A stretch of 64,000 nt of DNA from JAJYUU01 sp963822955 (lineage in GTDB: Bacteria > Actinomycetota > Actinomycetes > Streptosporangiales > Streptosporangiaceae): contig CAWGJS010000008.1 of assembly GCA_963822955.1 (NCBI GenBank), forward strand, positions 248,001-312,000, written 5' to 3'. How positions within the stretch are numbered: the stretch's first letter is position 1; each line of letters opens with the position of its first letter. This document shows, one piece after another, positions 56,104 to 64,000 of this stretch. The notes under the pieces were generated by a model, which did no database searches, was not told the DNA's origin, and saw nothing but the letters and a program-made list of their open reading frames with translations. The translations under genes were made by a program, and so were the position numbers.

Positions 56104-56994
56104 CTAGCCGGCCGGAACCAGGTCGAGGCCGATATCGAGGGCGGGCGCCGAATGAGTCAGCGCCCCTACTGCAAGGTAGTCCACGCCAGTCTCGGCGACC
56201 GCGCGGGCGCTGGCCAGCGTGAGGCCGCCGCTGGCCTCCAGTAGCGCCCGGCCGGCTGCGAGGCGCACCGCGGCAGCCGTGTCGGTCACGGTGAAGTTAT
56301 CGAGCAAGATCAGGTCGGCTCCGGCTGAAAGAGCTTCGGCCACCTGCTCGAGAGTGTCGCACTCGACCTCTAGCGGCAGGCCAGCGGCCTGGGCGCGCAC
56401 CGCAGCGAATGCGCCGGCCACCGATCCGGCCGCTGCCACGTGGTTGTCCTTGATCAGCGCAGCATCCGACAGTGACATCCGATGGTTCACTCCGCCGCCG
56501 CAGCGCACGGCATACTTCTCCAGCGCCCGCAAGCCGGGCGTCGTCTTGCGGGTATCGCGGATTGCCGCCCGGGTCCCGGCTACGGCGTCTGCCCACTGGC
56601 GAGTCAGCGTGGCGACGCCGGACAGGTGACACACCAGGTTCAAGGCGGTGCGCTCGGCGGTCAGGATTGCGCGGACCGGCCCGGTAACGCTCAGCACCGG
56701 CTGGCCGGCGGCCACCCGGTCGCCGTCGGCAGCCAGTTCGGCGCAGTCCAGATCTGCGGACGTCAGCGCGAACACCGCCGCTGCCACCGGCAGGCCGGCC
56801 ACCACGCCAGGTGCTCGGGCGACCAGGTCGGCGCGGCCGCGGGCGGCGGCCGGAACGGTAGCTGCGGTCGTCACGTCGATGCCGCCAGCCAGGTCCTCGG
56901 CCAGCGCGGCGGACGCGATGTCGGCCACCAGTGCCGGGTCCAGTCCGGCGTTGCTCAGGTTGCCGGCGATCCGGGCATTCGGCGCGTCAGTCAT
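56104..56994 (-). CDS. nadC: Nicotinate-nucleotide pyrophosphorylase (quinolinate phosphoribosyltransferase)
   Basis: NadC turns quinolinate and PRPP to nicotinate mononucleotide. The 296-residue protein from ATG 56994 shows EDLAGGIDVTTAATVP, ERTALNLVCHLSGVATLT, IRDTRKTTPGLRALEKYAV, GGGVNHRMSLSDAALIKDNH and LEVECDTLEQ, all conserved active-site regions. Its start overlaps the nadB stop by 8 bp (ATGACTGA). Confidence 0.97.
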   Translation of the reverse strand: MTDAPNARIAGNLSNAGLDPALVADIASAALAEDLAGGIDVTTAATVPAAARGRADLVARAPGVVAGLPVAAAVFALTSADLDCAELAADGDRVAAGQPVLSVTGPVRAILTAERTALNLVCHLSGVATLTRQWADAVAGTRAAIRDTRKTTPGLRALEKYAVRCGGGVNHRMSLSDAALIKDNHVAAAGSVAGAFAAVRAQAAGLPLEVECDTLEQVAEALSAGADLILLDNFTVTDTAAAVRLAAGRALLEASGGLTLASARAVAETGVDYLAVGALTHSAPALDIGLDLVPAG

Positions 56995-58642
56995 CGTGCA
57001 CTGGCTCGAAGACGGTGCGCAGCCCGGACTCGTCGAGCGAGGTGACATCGAGTGAGGTGACCAGGTGCCCCCGCCACGCCGCCCGCGGCTCGCCGAAGTC
57101 CTCACGCCAGTGGCTGCCGCGCGTCTCCTCGCGTGCCAGCGCGGCCTGGACCAGGGCAGCTGCCACCAGCTGCAGGTTCGTCGCCTGCCACGCATCAGCG
57201 GCAGGCTTGTCGCACCCAGCGCCGCCGAGGCCGGACAAGCCAGCAGCTGCCTCGGCGAGGCCCGTTCCCGACCTGAGCACTCCGGCGTTTGCCGACATCA
57301 GCTGCTGCAGCGACGGGACCGTCGACGCATCGATCAAGCCCGCCGGACGGTCATCGATGGCCGGGGGCGCGGCAGGCGGCAAGCTGCCAGCCAGGATGGC
57401 GGCAATGCGCTCGGCGAAGACCAGGCCCTCCAGCAGTGAGTTGGAGGCCAGGCGGTTGGCGCCGTGCACGCCCGTGCAGGCGACCTCGCCGCACGCGTAG
57501 AGGCCCGGCACGTTAGTCCGGCCGTGCAGGTCGGTGCTCACGCCGCCGCTGGCATAGTGGGCGGCCGGCACGACCGGGATCAGCTCAGTCACTGGGTCGA
57601 TCCCGTGCTCCAGGCAGCTGGCGAGGATGGTCGGGAACCGGTGCTGCCAGGTCTGTGCGCCCAGCTCCCGCCCGTCCAGGTACACGTGATCGGCCCCGGC
57701 CGCGATCATCTCGCGCATGATCGCCTTAGCGACCACGTCGCGGGGCGCCAGGTCGGCCAGCGGATGCTGCCCGGCCATGAACCGGCGGCCCGCCTGATCG
57801 ACCAGGACGGCGCCCTCGCCACGCACCGCTTCGGAGATCAGCGGCTGGCGGCCGCGCGCCTGCTGGCCGAGCCACAGTACCGTCGGATGGAACTGCACGA
57901 ATTCCAGGTCGGCCACCTGGGCGCCAGCGCGCAGCGCGAGCGCGACGCCGTCGCCGGTCGAGACTGGCGGGTTGGTGGTCGCCGAGTAGATCTGGCCAAA
58001 GCCGCCGGTCGCGAGTACCACCGCGCGGGCATAGACGGCGCCGACTCCGTCGGTCTGACCCTCTCCGAGTACATGCAGCGTGAGACCGGCCGCCCGGCCG
58101 TCAGCCGTCTGCAGCAGATCGAGGGCAAGGGCGTGCTCGATGACTTCGAGCTCGGCATCGTCGCCAGCTGCCGCCAGAGCCGCCAGCAGCGCACGGGAGA
58201 TCTCGGCACCGGTGGCGTCTCCGCCCGCGTGCGCGATGCGGCGGCGCAGGTGGCCGCCTTCCCTGGTGAGGGCTAGCGGTCCGGACGGCTCGCGGTCGAA
58301 CTCCGCTCCGAGCGCGATCAGCCGGCGCACTGCCCCCGGGCCGTCGGTCACCAGAGCGCGGACCGCCCGCTGATCGCAGAGACCTGCGCCGGCTGTCAGG
58401 GTATCCCTGAGGTGGTCCTCAGGTGAGTCGCCAGGGCCGAGCGCGGCGGCGACGCCGCCCTGAGCCCACCGAGTGGAGCCATCATCGAGCACCGACTTGC
58501 TCACGAGCAGAATGCGCGCATCCGGCAGCGCGCGGCGGATCGCCAGCACCGTCGTTACACCAGCCACGCCGGAGCCCACGACGATCACGTCGGTGTCCTT
58601 GTGCCAGCCGGGCGGCGGCGCGAGCAGACGGCGGGGGATCAT
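56987..58642 (-). CDS. nadB: L-aspartate oxidase
   Basis: NadB oxidises aspartate to iminoaspartate with FAD, first in NAD synthesis. The 551-residue flavoprotein has VIVVGSGVAGVTTVLAIRRA, STRWAQGGVAAALGPGDSPEDH, SATTNPPVSTGDGVALALRAGAQVADLEFVQFHP and ASGGVSTDLHGRTNVPGLYACGEVACTGVHGANRLASNSLLEG. nadA is not in this window. It overlaps panC by 4 bp (ATGA) and nadC by 8 bp. Confidence 0.97.
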   Translation of the reverse strand: MIPRRLLAPPPGWHKDTDVIVVGSGVAGVTTVLAIRRALPDARILLVSKSVLDDGSTRWAQGGVAAALGPGDSPEDHLRDTLTAGAGLCDQRAVRALVTDGPGAVRRLIALGAEFDREPSGPLALTREGGHLRRRIAHAGGDATGAEISRALLAALAAAGDDAELEVIEHALALDLLQTADGRAAGLTLHVLGEGQTDGVGAVYARAVVLATGGFGQIYSATTNPPVSTGDGVALALRAGAQVADLEFVQFHPTVLWLGQQARGRQPLISEAVRGEGAVLVDQAGRRFMAGQHPLADLAPRDVVAKAIMREMIAAGADHVYLDGRELGAQTWQHRFPTILASCLEHGIDPVTELIPVVPAAHYASGGVSTDLHGRTNVPGLYACGEVACTGVHGANRLASNSLLEGLVFAERIAAILAGSLPPAAPPAIDDRPAGLIDASTVPSLQQLMSANAGVLRSGTGLAEAAAGLSGLGGAGCDKPAADAWQATNLQLVAAALVQAALAREETRGSHWREDFGEPRAAWRGHLVTSLDVTSLDESGLRTVFEPVHDD

Positions 58643-59556
58643 GCCGGGCCGCTGCCAAACTGCAGGCCGACATTGTCGATCAGCCGGGTCGTGCCGACCT
58701 TCGCGGCTAGCAGCAGCGTCGCAGGGCCGCGGTAATCGGCGGCAACCTCGGCGAATGACGCTGGATCGACGAGCGCAAGGTAGTCAAGCTGCACCCGCGG
58801 ACTCGTGTCGGCAGCGGCCTCGAGCACCGCGCGCGCCGCCGTCAGGGCAGCCGTCGGCCCTCGGGCTGCCGCGGCCGCAGCGGCCCGGAGGGACCGGGAC
58901 AACGCCAGCGCCGAGGCTCGCTCCGCCGCTGACAGGTAGACGTTGCGGCTTGAGGTGGCAAGCCCGTCGGGATCGCGGTGCAGCGGCGCGGCCTCGATCC
59001 GCACGCCGACATCCAGATCGGTCACCATCTGCCGGATAAGTGCCAGCTGCTGCGCGTCCTTGGCCCCGAATACGGCCGCGTCCGGGCTGGTGAGCTGGAA
59101 GAGCTTGAGCACTACGGTCAGCACGCCGTCGAAGAAGCCCGGCCTGGACGCGCCCTCGAGCCGCCGCCCCATCGGTCCCGGATTCACCGTCACCGTCGGC
59201 TCGGCGGGGTATATCTGCAGCCGCTCCGGGCAGAAGACGGCGCTGACGCCTTCGTCGGCGCAGACCGCCAGATCCTGCTCCAGCGGCCGCGGGTACCGGC
59301 TGAAGTCCTCGCCGGGGCCGAACTGCAGCGGGTTGACGAAGATCGACACCAGGACGCTGCCGCCCGGGCCCGCCAGCTCTCGCGCCAGCCGCAGCAGCGA
59401 GCGGTGCCCGTCGTGCAGCGCCCCCATCGTCGGGACGAGGACGACAGGTCCGGGCAGCGCAGCCCTCGCCGCGCTGAGGCCCTTCCGCGTGCGGATGAGC
59501 ATCGGGACTGGCGGCCCGGTCCTGCCCGGCGCCTCCGCCTGACGCAGCGCGGTCAC
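58639..59556 (-). CDS. panC: Pantothenate synthetase
   Basis: PanC joins pantoate and beta-alanine. The 305-residue nucleotidyltransferase-fold enzyme has VVLVPTMGALHDGHRSLLRLA with the HIGH-type motif, VSIFVNPLQFGPGEDFSRYPR, VFGAKDAQQLALIRQMV and the KMSKS-like region TSSRNVYLSAAER. It overlaps both neighbours by 4 bp: the DUF2520 gene upstream and nadB downstream. Confidence 0.97.
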   Translation of the reverse strand: MTALRQAEAPGRTGPPVPMLIRTRKGLSAARAALPGPVVLVPTMGALHDGHRSLLRLARELAGPGGSVLVSIFVNPLQFGPGEDFSRYPRPLEQDLAVCADEGVSAVFCPERLQIYPAEPTVTVNPGPMGRRLEGASRPGFFDGVLTVVLKLFQLTSPDAAVFGAKDAQQLALIRQMVTDLDVGVRIEAAPLHRDPDGLATSSRNVYLSAAERASALALSRSLRAAAAAAARGPTAALTAARAVLEAAADTSPRVQLDYLALVDPASFAEVAADYRGPATLLLAAKVGTTRLIDNVGLQFGSGPA

Positions 59557-60479
59557 CGGCGGGCCTCGGCGAGCACGTCAAGCAGCCGCTGTGCGTCCGG
59601 CGTGCTGAGCATCCCGCTGGCCATCGCCCTGGTGGCGGTCAGCCTGGCCAGCGCGAGATAGGCCGGCAGCGCCTCGGGTGCGGCTGCGCGAAGCGCGTCG
59701 AGGTGACCCGCCACTGTCTCGGCGTCACCTCGGGCCACCGGTCCGGTCAGGGCCGCGTCGCCGAGCCGCAGGGCATTGTCAAGCGCCGCCGACAGCAGCG
59801 GGCCGAGCATCCTGGCGGGGTGTTTCACCCCTGCCCTGGCCAGCAGGTCCGTCGCCTGGACGACCTGTGTCACCAGGTGATTGGCCGCGCCGGCGAGCGC
59901 GGCGTGATAAAGATCGCGATCGGCCTCGGCAATGAAGACCGGCTCGCCGCCCATCTCCATCACCAGCACTTCCGCCGCCGGCCGCAGCACGTCAGGCGCG
60001 GTCACGCCGAAGGAGATTCCCGCCAGCCGATCGGCGTCGTCGGGCCGGCCGGTAAACGTCATGACCGGGTGGAGCGCCAGCGGGAGAGCGCCGAGGTCCG
60101 CGGCCGGCTGCAGTACGGCCAAGCCGTGCCGGCCGCTGGCGTGGGCCAGCATGCGGCCAGCTAGCGGGGCTCCGGTCGCGGCCAGGCCCCGCACCAGCCC
60201 GCCCAGGGCGTCATCAGGCACGGTCAGCAGTACCAGATCTGCTGCGGCGACTACGTCGCCGGGCTGGAGCAGCACAGTGCCCGGCAGGAAATTCTCGACC
60301 CGATCCCTGGACGCCTGCGAGACGGCCGACGCGGCGGTGATCCGGTGCCCAGCCCGGCGGAGCGCCACTGCCAGGGCAGTGCCGACCCTGCCTGCTCCGA
60401 CCACACCGACGTCAAGCCGGGCCGGATGCTCCGGACCCGCGTCAGCGGGCCTGCCGGGTCCGCCCGTTCCAGGGATCAT
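59553..60479 (-). CDS. Rossmann-like / DUF2520 domain protein
   Basis: The 308-residue protein from ATG 60479 (GGAGGGTGG upstream) has an NAD(P)-binding start LDVGVVGAGRVGTALAVALRRAGH and a C-terminal DUF2520 helical domain (DLYHAALAGAANHLVTQVVQATDLL). It resembles F420-dependent NADP reductase and ketopantoate reductase folds and sits just before panC as in mycobacteria (Rv3603c). A role in pantoate formation is plausible but not shown. Confidence 0.88.
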   Translation of the reverse strand: MIPGTGGPGRPADAGPEHPARLDVGVVGAGRVGTALAVALRRAGHRITAASAVSQASRDRVENFLPGTVLLQPGDVVAAADLVLLTVPDDALGGLVRGLAATGAPLAGRMLAHASGRHGLAVLQPAADLGALPLALHPVMTFTGRPDDADRLAGISFGVTAPDVLRPAAEVLVMEMGGEPVFIAEADRDLYHAALAGAANHLVTQVVQATDLLARAGVKHPARMLGPLLSAALDNALRLGDAALTGPVARGDAETVAGHLDALRAAAPEALPAYLALARLTATRAMASGMLSTPDAQRLLDVLAEARR

Positions 60480-60570
60480 CGGCTCATGACCACCCTCCGT
60501 CGTTCCCTTGACGGAGCATCCTTCCTGATGCGGCGCGCCAGAGCGCAGCCGGGGGCCGTGGCTGCCTGGA

Positions 60571-61063
60571 TTAGGAGTGCCATTGCCAGGTGTCCTGCGG
60601 CCGTCCGGATTCGTCGTCGGAGTCGTCAGGCGGCCGCGGTGCGCGGCAGCAGTGCTCCAGGTACAGCGCAGCGGCAATCAGCGCGACGGCCGCTGCCACG
60701 GTCGCCCCGGCGACCCTGGCGTCTCGCGCGGGAATCGTCTTGTCCAGCGAGCCGAGCAGGTAGGCCAGGTATCCGCCGGCCAGCCCGCCCAGCGCCGCCG
60801 CGCCAGCCGAGCTTGCCTTCGCGAGGGCAACCAGGCGGGCAACGGCGATAGGGGCCAGCGGCTTGGTATCCGCACCCCGGCGCCGTGTCACGCGGTTGCG
60901 GACGTGGCGGCCGACTGCCGCCTCGGCGATTGCCAGCGCGCCGAGCGCCGGCACGGCCGTGATCGGCAGGAGCGGCAGGTTAGCGAAAGTCGCGCGGACC
61001 GCCAGCCAGGCCGACGATAGCGCAGACCACGAAGATCCCCGCGAGCGTCGCGGGACGCGTCAT
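60571..61063 (-). CDS. DUF3180 membrane protein, interrupted by a one-base frameshift
   Basis: The N-terminus MTRPATLAGIFVVCAIVG is in the frame from ATG 61063, which overlaps the folBK stop (ATGA). The rest (WLAVRATFANLPLLPITAVP, ALAKASSAGAAALGGLAGGY, VAAAVALIAAALYLEHCCR) is in another frame down to 60571. Dropping one C in GGCCTGG near 61009 joins them into 163 residues with four membrane segments, the usual DUF3180 size. Function unknown; the family commonly accompanies folK in actinobacteria. Confidence 0.82.
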
Positions 61064-61998
61064 CTGCACGGCGCGTCCGCCTCGGAGTCCGGCTTCGCGG
61101 CGGTGGCAATGCCCCCGGCTGCGTCCGGAAGCCTGAGCCGCAGTTCGGGACGCCGTCTGATGCCGGATGCACCGCTCGCGGCAAGCAGCCGGGCGACCGG
61201 CCCCCAGCCGGGCAGCACGGCCTCCGGGTCCACTTCCAGCCAGGGCGCGAGCACGAATGCGCGCTCATGTGCCAGCGGGTGCGGCAGCGTCAGCGTAGGG
61301 TCGGCACTCGTCTCCGAACCGCACATGATGATGTCCACGTCCAGCGTCCTGGGCCCCCAGCGCACCGTCCGCACGCGTCCGGCGGCGCCTTCAGCCGCCG
61401 CGCACCGTGCCAGGATGTCACGGGCCGGCAGCGCACTGGCAGCCAGCAGCACGGCGTTGAGGTAGTCACCCTGGGCTTCGACGCCTACCGGGTCGGTCTC
61501 GTAGACGCTGGAGATCGCTCTGATGGTCACCTCACCGCCTGCCAGAACGTCGAGGCCAAGCTGCAAGTTCGTCATCCGGTCGCCCAGGTTGCTGCCAAGC
61601 GCGAGCACGACCGGGCGCTCGCCGGCCGGTCCGGCCGCGCCCGCCCGCCGGCGGACGGTGACGGCGATGTCGGCCACCTCCTGGCTGACGGGTGCCTGCG
61701 GCTTGTGCACGGTCACCTCGGCCTCCCGGACCAGCGGGTCGGCCAGGCAGGCCATAACGAGCCGGTCCGCGAGCGTCTCGATCAGCGCGACCGGCTCGCC
61801 GCCGATGATTGCCGCCAGCCGGTCTGCGATGCTGCCGTAGTCGGCGGTCAGGCTCAGGTCGTCGGCAGCCGCCGCCGCGGCGGTGTCGACCCAGAGCATG
61901 GCATCGACCACGAAATCCTGGCCGGCCAGGCGCTCGTGCTCGAATACACCGTGGCGGCCGCGGACCTTCAGGCCGACGATCGAGATGCGGTCCAGCAT
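61060..61998 (-). CDS. folBK: Bifunctional dihydroneopterin aldolase / HPPK (FolB-FolK fusion)
   Basis: The 312-residue fusion covers two consecutive folate steps. FolB (about 1-120) reads MLDRISIVGLKVRGRHGVFE and ALIETLADRLV. FolK (about 132-290) has VVLALGSNLGDR, the ISSVYETDPVG region and GPRTLDVDIIMCG. ATG 61998 matches the FolB start. It follows folP directly, with an expected TGATG overlap if folP is intact. Confidence 0.94.
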   Translation of the reverse strand: MLDRISIVGLKVRGRHGVFEHERLAGQDFVVDAMLWVDTAAAAAADDLSLTADYGSIADRLAAIIGGEPVALIETLADRLVMACLADPLVREAEVTVHKPQAPVSQEVADIAVTVRRRAGAAGPAGERPVVLALGSNLGDRMTNLQLGLDVLAGGEVTIRAISSVYETDPVGVEAQGDYLNAVLLAASALPARDILARCAAAEGAAGRVRTVRWGPRTLDVDIIMCGSETSADPTLTLPHPLAHERAFVLAPWLEVDPEAVLPGWGPVARLLAASGASGIRRRPELRLRLPDAAGGIATAAKPDSEADAPCR

Positions 61999-62911
61999 CA
62001 GTCCCGCCTGCCATCGTCTCCTGCCGCCACCGGGTCGCCACCTGCACGGCATCTACGTTGCCAGGCACGGCATGCACCCGGACGCACCAGGCGCCAGCCG
62101 CGACCGCCAGGGCTGTCAGGGCTATGGTCGCGTCGTCGCTGCGGGAGAACGGCCGTGGCTGGCCGTCCGAGCCAGCCAGCAGCTTGCCCAGGAATCCCTT
62201 CCTGGAGGCGGCCACCAGCACCGGGAACGGGTCAGCGTAGCCCGGCTGCCGTGCGATGCGATCGAGGTGAGCCAGCAGCTTCCAGTTGTGCTCGGGCAGC
62301 TTGGCGAAGCCCAGGCCCGGATCCAGAATCACCTGTTCCGGGCGCACTCCGGCGGCCGTAACGGCCGCCAGCCTGCGGCCGAGCTCGCTGTGCACCTCCG
62401 TCACGACGTCGGAGTACACCGCGGGTCCGTACATGTCCGAACTGTGCCCGCGCCAGTGCATCACAACGTACGGCACTCCGGCAGCGGCGACGACCCTAGC
62501 CATATCCGGATCCGCCAGGCCGCCGCTCACGTCGTTGACCATCTGGGCGCCCGCCGCCAGGGCCTGCCGGGCCACTTCAGCCCGCATGGTGTCGATGCTG
62601 ACGTAGACGCCAGCGCTGACCAGCCCCTCGACGACCGGCAGCACGCGACGCAGCTCGTCATCCACTGGTATGCGCAGGGCGCCTGGCCGAGTCGATTCGC
62701 CGCCCACGTCAATGATGTCGCCGCCCTGGCTGGCAAGCTCAAGCCCGTGCGCGATCGCCTTGTCCGGGTCCAGCCAGGCTCCGCCGTCGGAGAACGAATC
62801 CGGCGTGACGTTGACGACGCCCATCACCAAGCAGCGCTGCTCAGCTGGCAGCCCGGCCAGGCGCCTGCCAGGCTCGTCAGCAGCGTCGTGCCGGTCGGCG
62901 TCGCCGGTCAT
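61998..62911 (-). CDS. folP: Dihydropteroate synthase, with a one-base indel near the C-terminus
   Basis: FolP condenses p-aminobenzoate with dihydropterin pyrophosphate and is the sulfonamide target. From ATG 62911 it reads LVMGVVNVTPDSFSDGG, DIIDVGGESTRPGA, MVNDVSGGLADPDMA, LDPGLGFAKLPEHNW and ASRKGFLG, all standard. As written the frame has no stop at the expected place and runs to 61532 through folB in nonsense. Adding one G to GGCGGGAC near 62005 restores a TGA overlapping the folB ATG and about 304 residues. TAGATT lies 7 nt before the ATG. Confidence 0.9.
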
Positions 62912-62924
62912 GCCTGCCAATCTA
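62909..62924 (-). promoter_or_regulatory. Probable leaderless promoter of folP
   Basis: TAGATT (62924-62919) is 7 nt before ATG 62911; no RBS is present. It would start the folate-pantothenate-NAD cluster. Confidence 0.5.
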
Positions 62925-62968
62925 CTGGCCCGCATCGTGACACCGGTCGAGCCCAGCGGCGCGAACCG

Positions 62969-64000
62969 CTAGCGGATGGCCGTGCTCCGCTGGAACATGC
63001 CCTGCAGCCGACGCCGGAGCTGTCCTAGGCCGAGCTTCCTGCCGATCCTGCGAATCTCAATCGTTGGCCAGACCAGGAAAGCCTCAGCTTCGAGCGCGGC
63101 GAACCCGATGCGCGGCGCGTCCCTGGTGCCGGGAAAAACCACAAAGCGCGGCACCCACTCCGGGCTGAATTTCGCGTTGAACTTATACAGCGACTCGATC
63201 TGGAACCATCTGGACAGGAACAGCAGGAACCCACGCCAGGCTTTTGTCACCGGCCCCGCGCCGATCCGCTCGCCACGCTCGAGCGCCGCCCGGAATACCG
63301 CGAAATTCAGCGAGATGCGTTTGACACCAAGGTCGTTTGCGGCCTTTATCGCCTCGACGATCAGGAAGTCGTTCAGGCCCGGCGCGGCAGACCGGTCACG
63401 CCGCATCAGGTCCAGCGACAAGCTGTCGCTGCCCCAGGGAACGAAATGCAAGATGCCACGCAGGACGCCGTCCTGCATTGCGGTCGCGAGAACGCAGCGA
63501 CCGTCGTCGCGACCGCCGACCCGGCCGAGCGCCATCGAGAACCCGCGCTCGGTCGGGCTGCCGCGCCAGCTGTCGGCCTGCCGCACCAGCCGGCGGATCT
63601 CGGCCTCCGGGATGTCTTCGACGCGGCGGACCTCCGCTACGTATCCCTGGCGGCAGACCCGGCTGACCATCTGGCGCACGTTGCGCATGGCCCGGCCCTG
63701 CAGCGTGAAGTCCGCCACGCTGACCACGGCCTCATCACCGAGTTCCAGCGCGGTCATGTTGCCCTCACGGCACCAGACCTCCGCGCCGAGCTCGCCGCAC
63801 CCGATGACGGCCGGCACCCAGGCGTGCCTGGCCGCCTCGTCCAGAAATGTATGCATAGCTCCGGGCCAGGCTTCGGGATCGCCGATCGGATCGCCGCTGG
63901 CGAGCATCACCCCTGACAGGACCCGGTAGCCGATGCATGACTTCCCGGTCGGCGACCAGATGATGCTCTTGTCGTTGCGCAGCGCGAAGTAGCCGAGTGA
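62969..64000 (-). CDS. Phosphatidylglycerol lysyltransferase-like (MprF/LysX, DUF2156) protein, partial
   Basis: The frame is open to the window edge (at least 343 codons) and starts beyond it. Visible sequence is the cytosolic DUF2156 synthase domain: SLGYFALRNDKSIIWSPTGK, ASGDPIGDPEAWPGAMHTFL, GFSMALGRVGGRDDGRCVL and KFNAKFSPEWVPRFVVF. Such proteins transfer lysine from Lys-tRNA to phosphatidylglycerol, lowering surface charge and giving resistance to cationic peptides. Actinobacterial LysX can be fused to a LysRS; here the gene ends without one, and lysS lies about 7.8 kb downstream. Confidence 0.88.
   Translation of the reverse strand, partial: SLGYFALRNDKSIIWSPTGKSCIGYRVLSGVMLASGDPIGDPEAWPGAMHTFLDEAARHAWVPAVIGCGELGAEVWCREGNMTALELGDEAVVSVADFTLQGRAMRNVRQMVSRVCRQGYVAEVRRVEDIPEAEIRRLVRQADSWRGSPTERGFSMALGRVGGRDDGRCVLATAMQDGVLRGILHFVPWGSDSLSLDLMRRDRSAAPGLNDFLIVEAIKAANDLGVKRISLNFAVFRAALERGERIGAGPVTKAWRGFLLFLSRWFQIESLYKFNAKFSPEWVPRFVVFPGTRDAPRIGFAALEAEAFLVWPTIEIRRIGRKLGLGQLRRRLQGMFQRSTAIR

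Noticed and set aside
61532..61997. C-terminal extension of FolP
   Set aside because: It overlaps folB in another frame and reads as Arg/Gly nonsense; best explained by a missing base before the true stop.

Overview
The window is about 64 kb of high-GC DNA with actinobacterial (Actinomycetota) gene content. Markers are Lsr2, HspR with HAIR operators, a dnaK-grpE-dnaJ-hspR-clpB block, DUF3151, DUF2516 and DUF3180 proteins, an EtfD-like membrane iron-sulphur oxidoreductase, menaquinone-type energy metabolism and many leaderless GTG/ATG starts. The content fits Streptosporangiales or a related soil lineage; I cannot name a genus from sequence alone. I saw no tRNA, rRNA, CRISPR array, prophage or insertion sequence. 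It reads as ordinary chromosome, with one degraded patch around 49.6-52.4 kb.

Layout. 0-9 kb: a small anchored protein, an OmpR-type two-component pair, a TMEM175-like channel with an EtfD-like oxidoreductase, and two convergent membrane glycosyltransferases. 9-16.6 kb: the HspR-controlled chaperone operon ending in clpB. 16.7-20.2 kb: a GNAT enzyme, a TPR-like protein and a NYN-domain protein with a Gln/Pro-rich middle. 20.3-29.3 kb: pyrE, fba, purA, purD, purB, purC and murA. 29.3-36.6 kb: a GNAT pseudogene, hisC, an NrtR-like regulator, a BlaI/M56 pair, an ECF sigma/anti-sigma-like pair, a PPOX enzyme, AlaX, DUF2516 and an XRE regulator. 37-42.5 kb: two related SGNH esterases (one fused to an acyltransferase), asparaginase, BKACE and dtd. 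42.5-49.5 kb: a TIM-barrel isomerase, radA, disA, an adenine glycosylase and clpC. 49.5-53.6 kb: lsr2, an ArgA-like acetyltransferase and an NlpC/P60 hydrolase behind a c-di-AMP riboswitch. 53.7-64 kb: a long minus-strand cofactor cluster (lysS, coaX, nadC, nadB, panC, DUF2520, DUF3180, folBK, folP) behind a partial MprF/LysX-like gene.

How it works together. DisA makes cyclic di-AMP, and about 8 kb away a ydaO-type riboswitch precedes a secreted cell-wall hydrolase, so a signal producer and a likely sensor/target are in one window. HspR is encoded inside the operon it should repress through two HAIR sites. The terminal cluster combines folate, pantothenate/CoA and NAD synthesis.

Data quality. 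Five conserved genes (grpE, radA, the NlpC/P60 gene, DUF3180, folP) each need exactly one inserted or deleted base to read as full-length proteins. Several of these genes are normally indispensable, so residual sequencing indels are more likely than biology. Coordinates for those genes span the intended gene.
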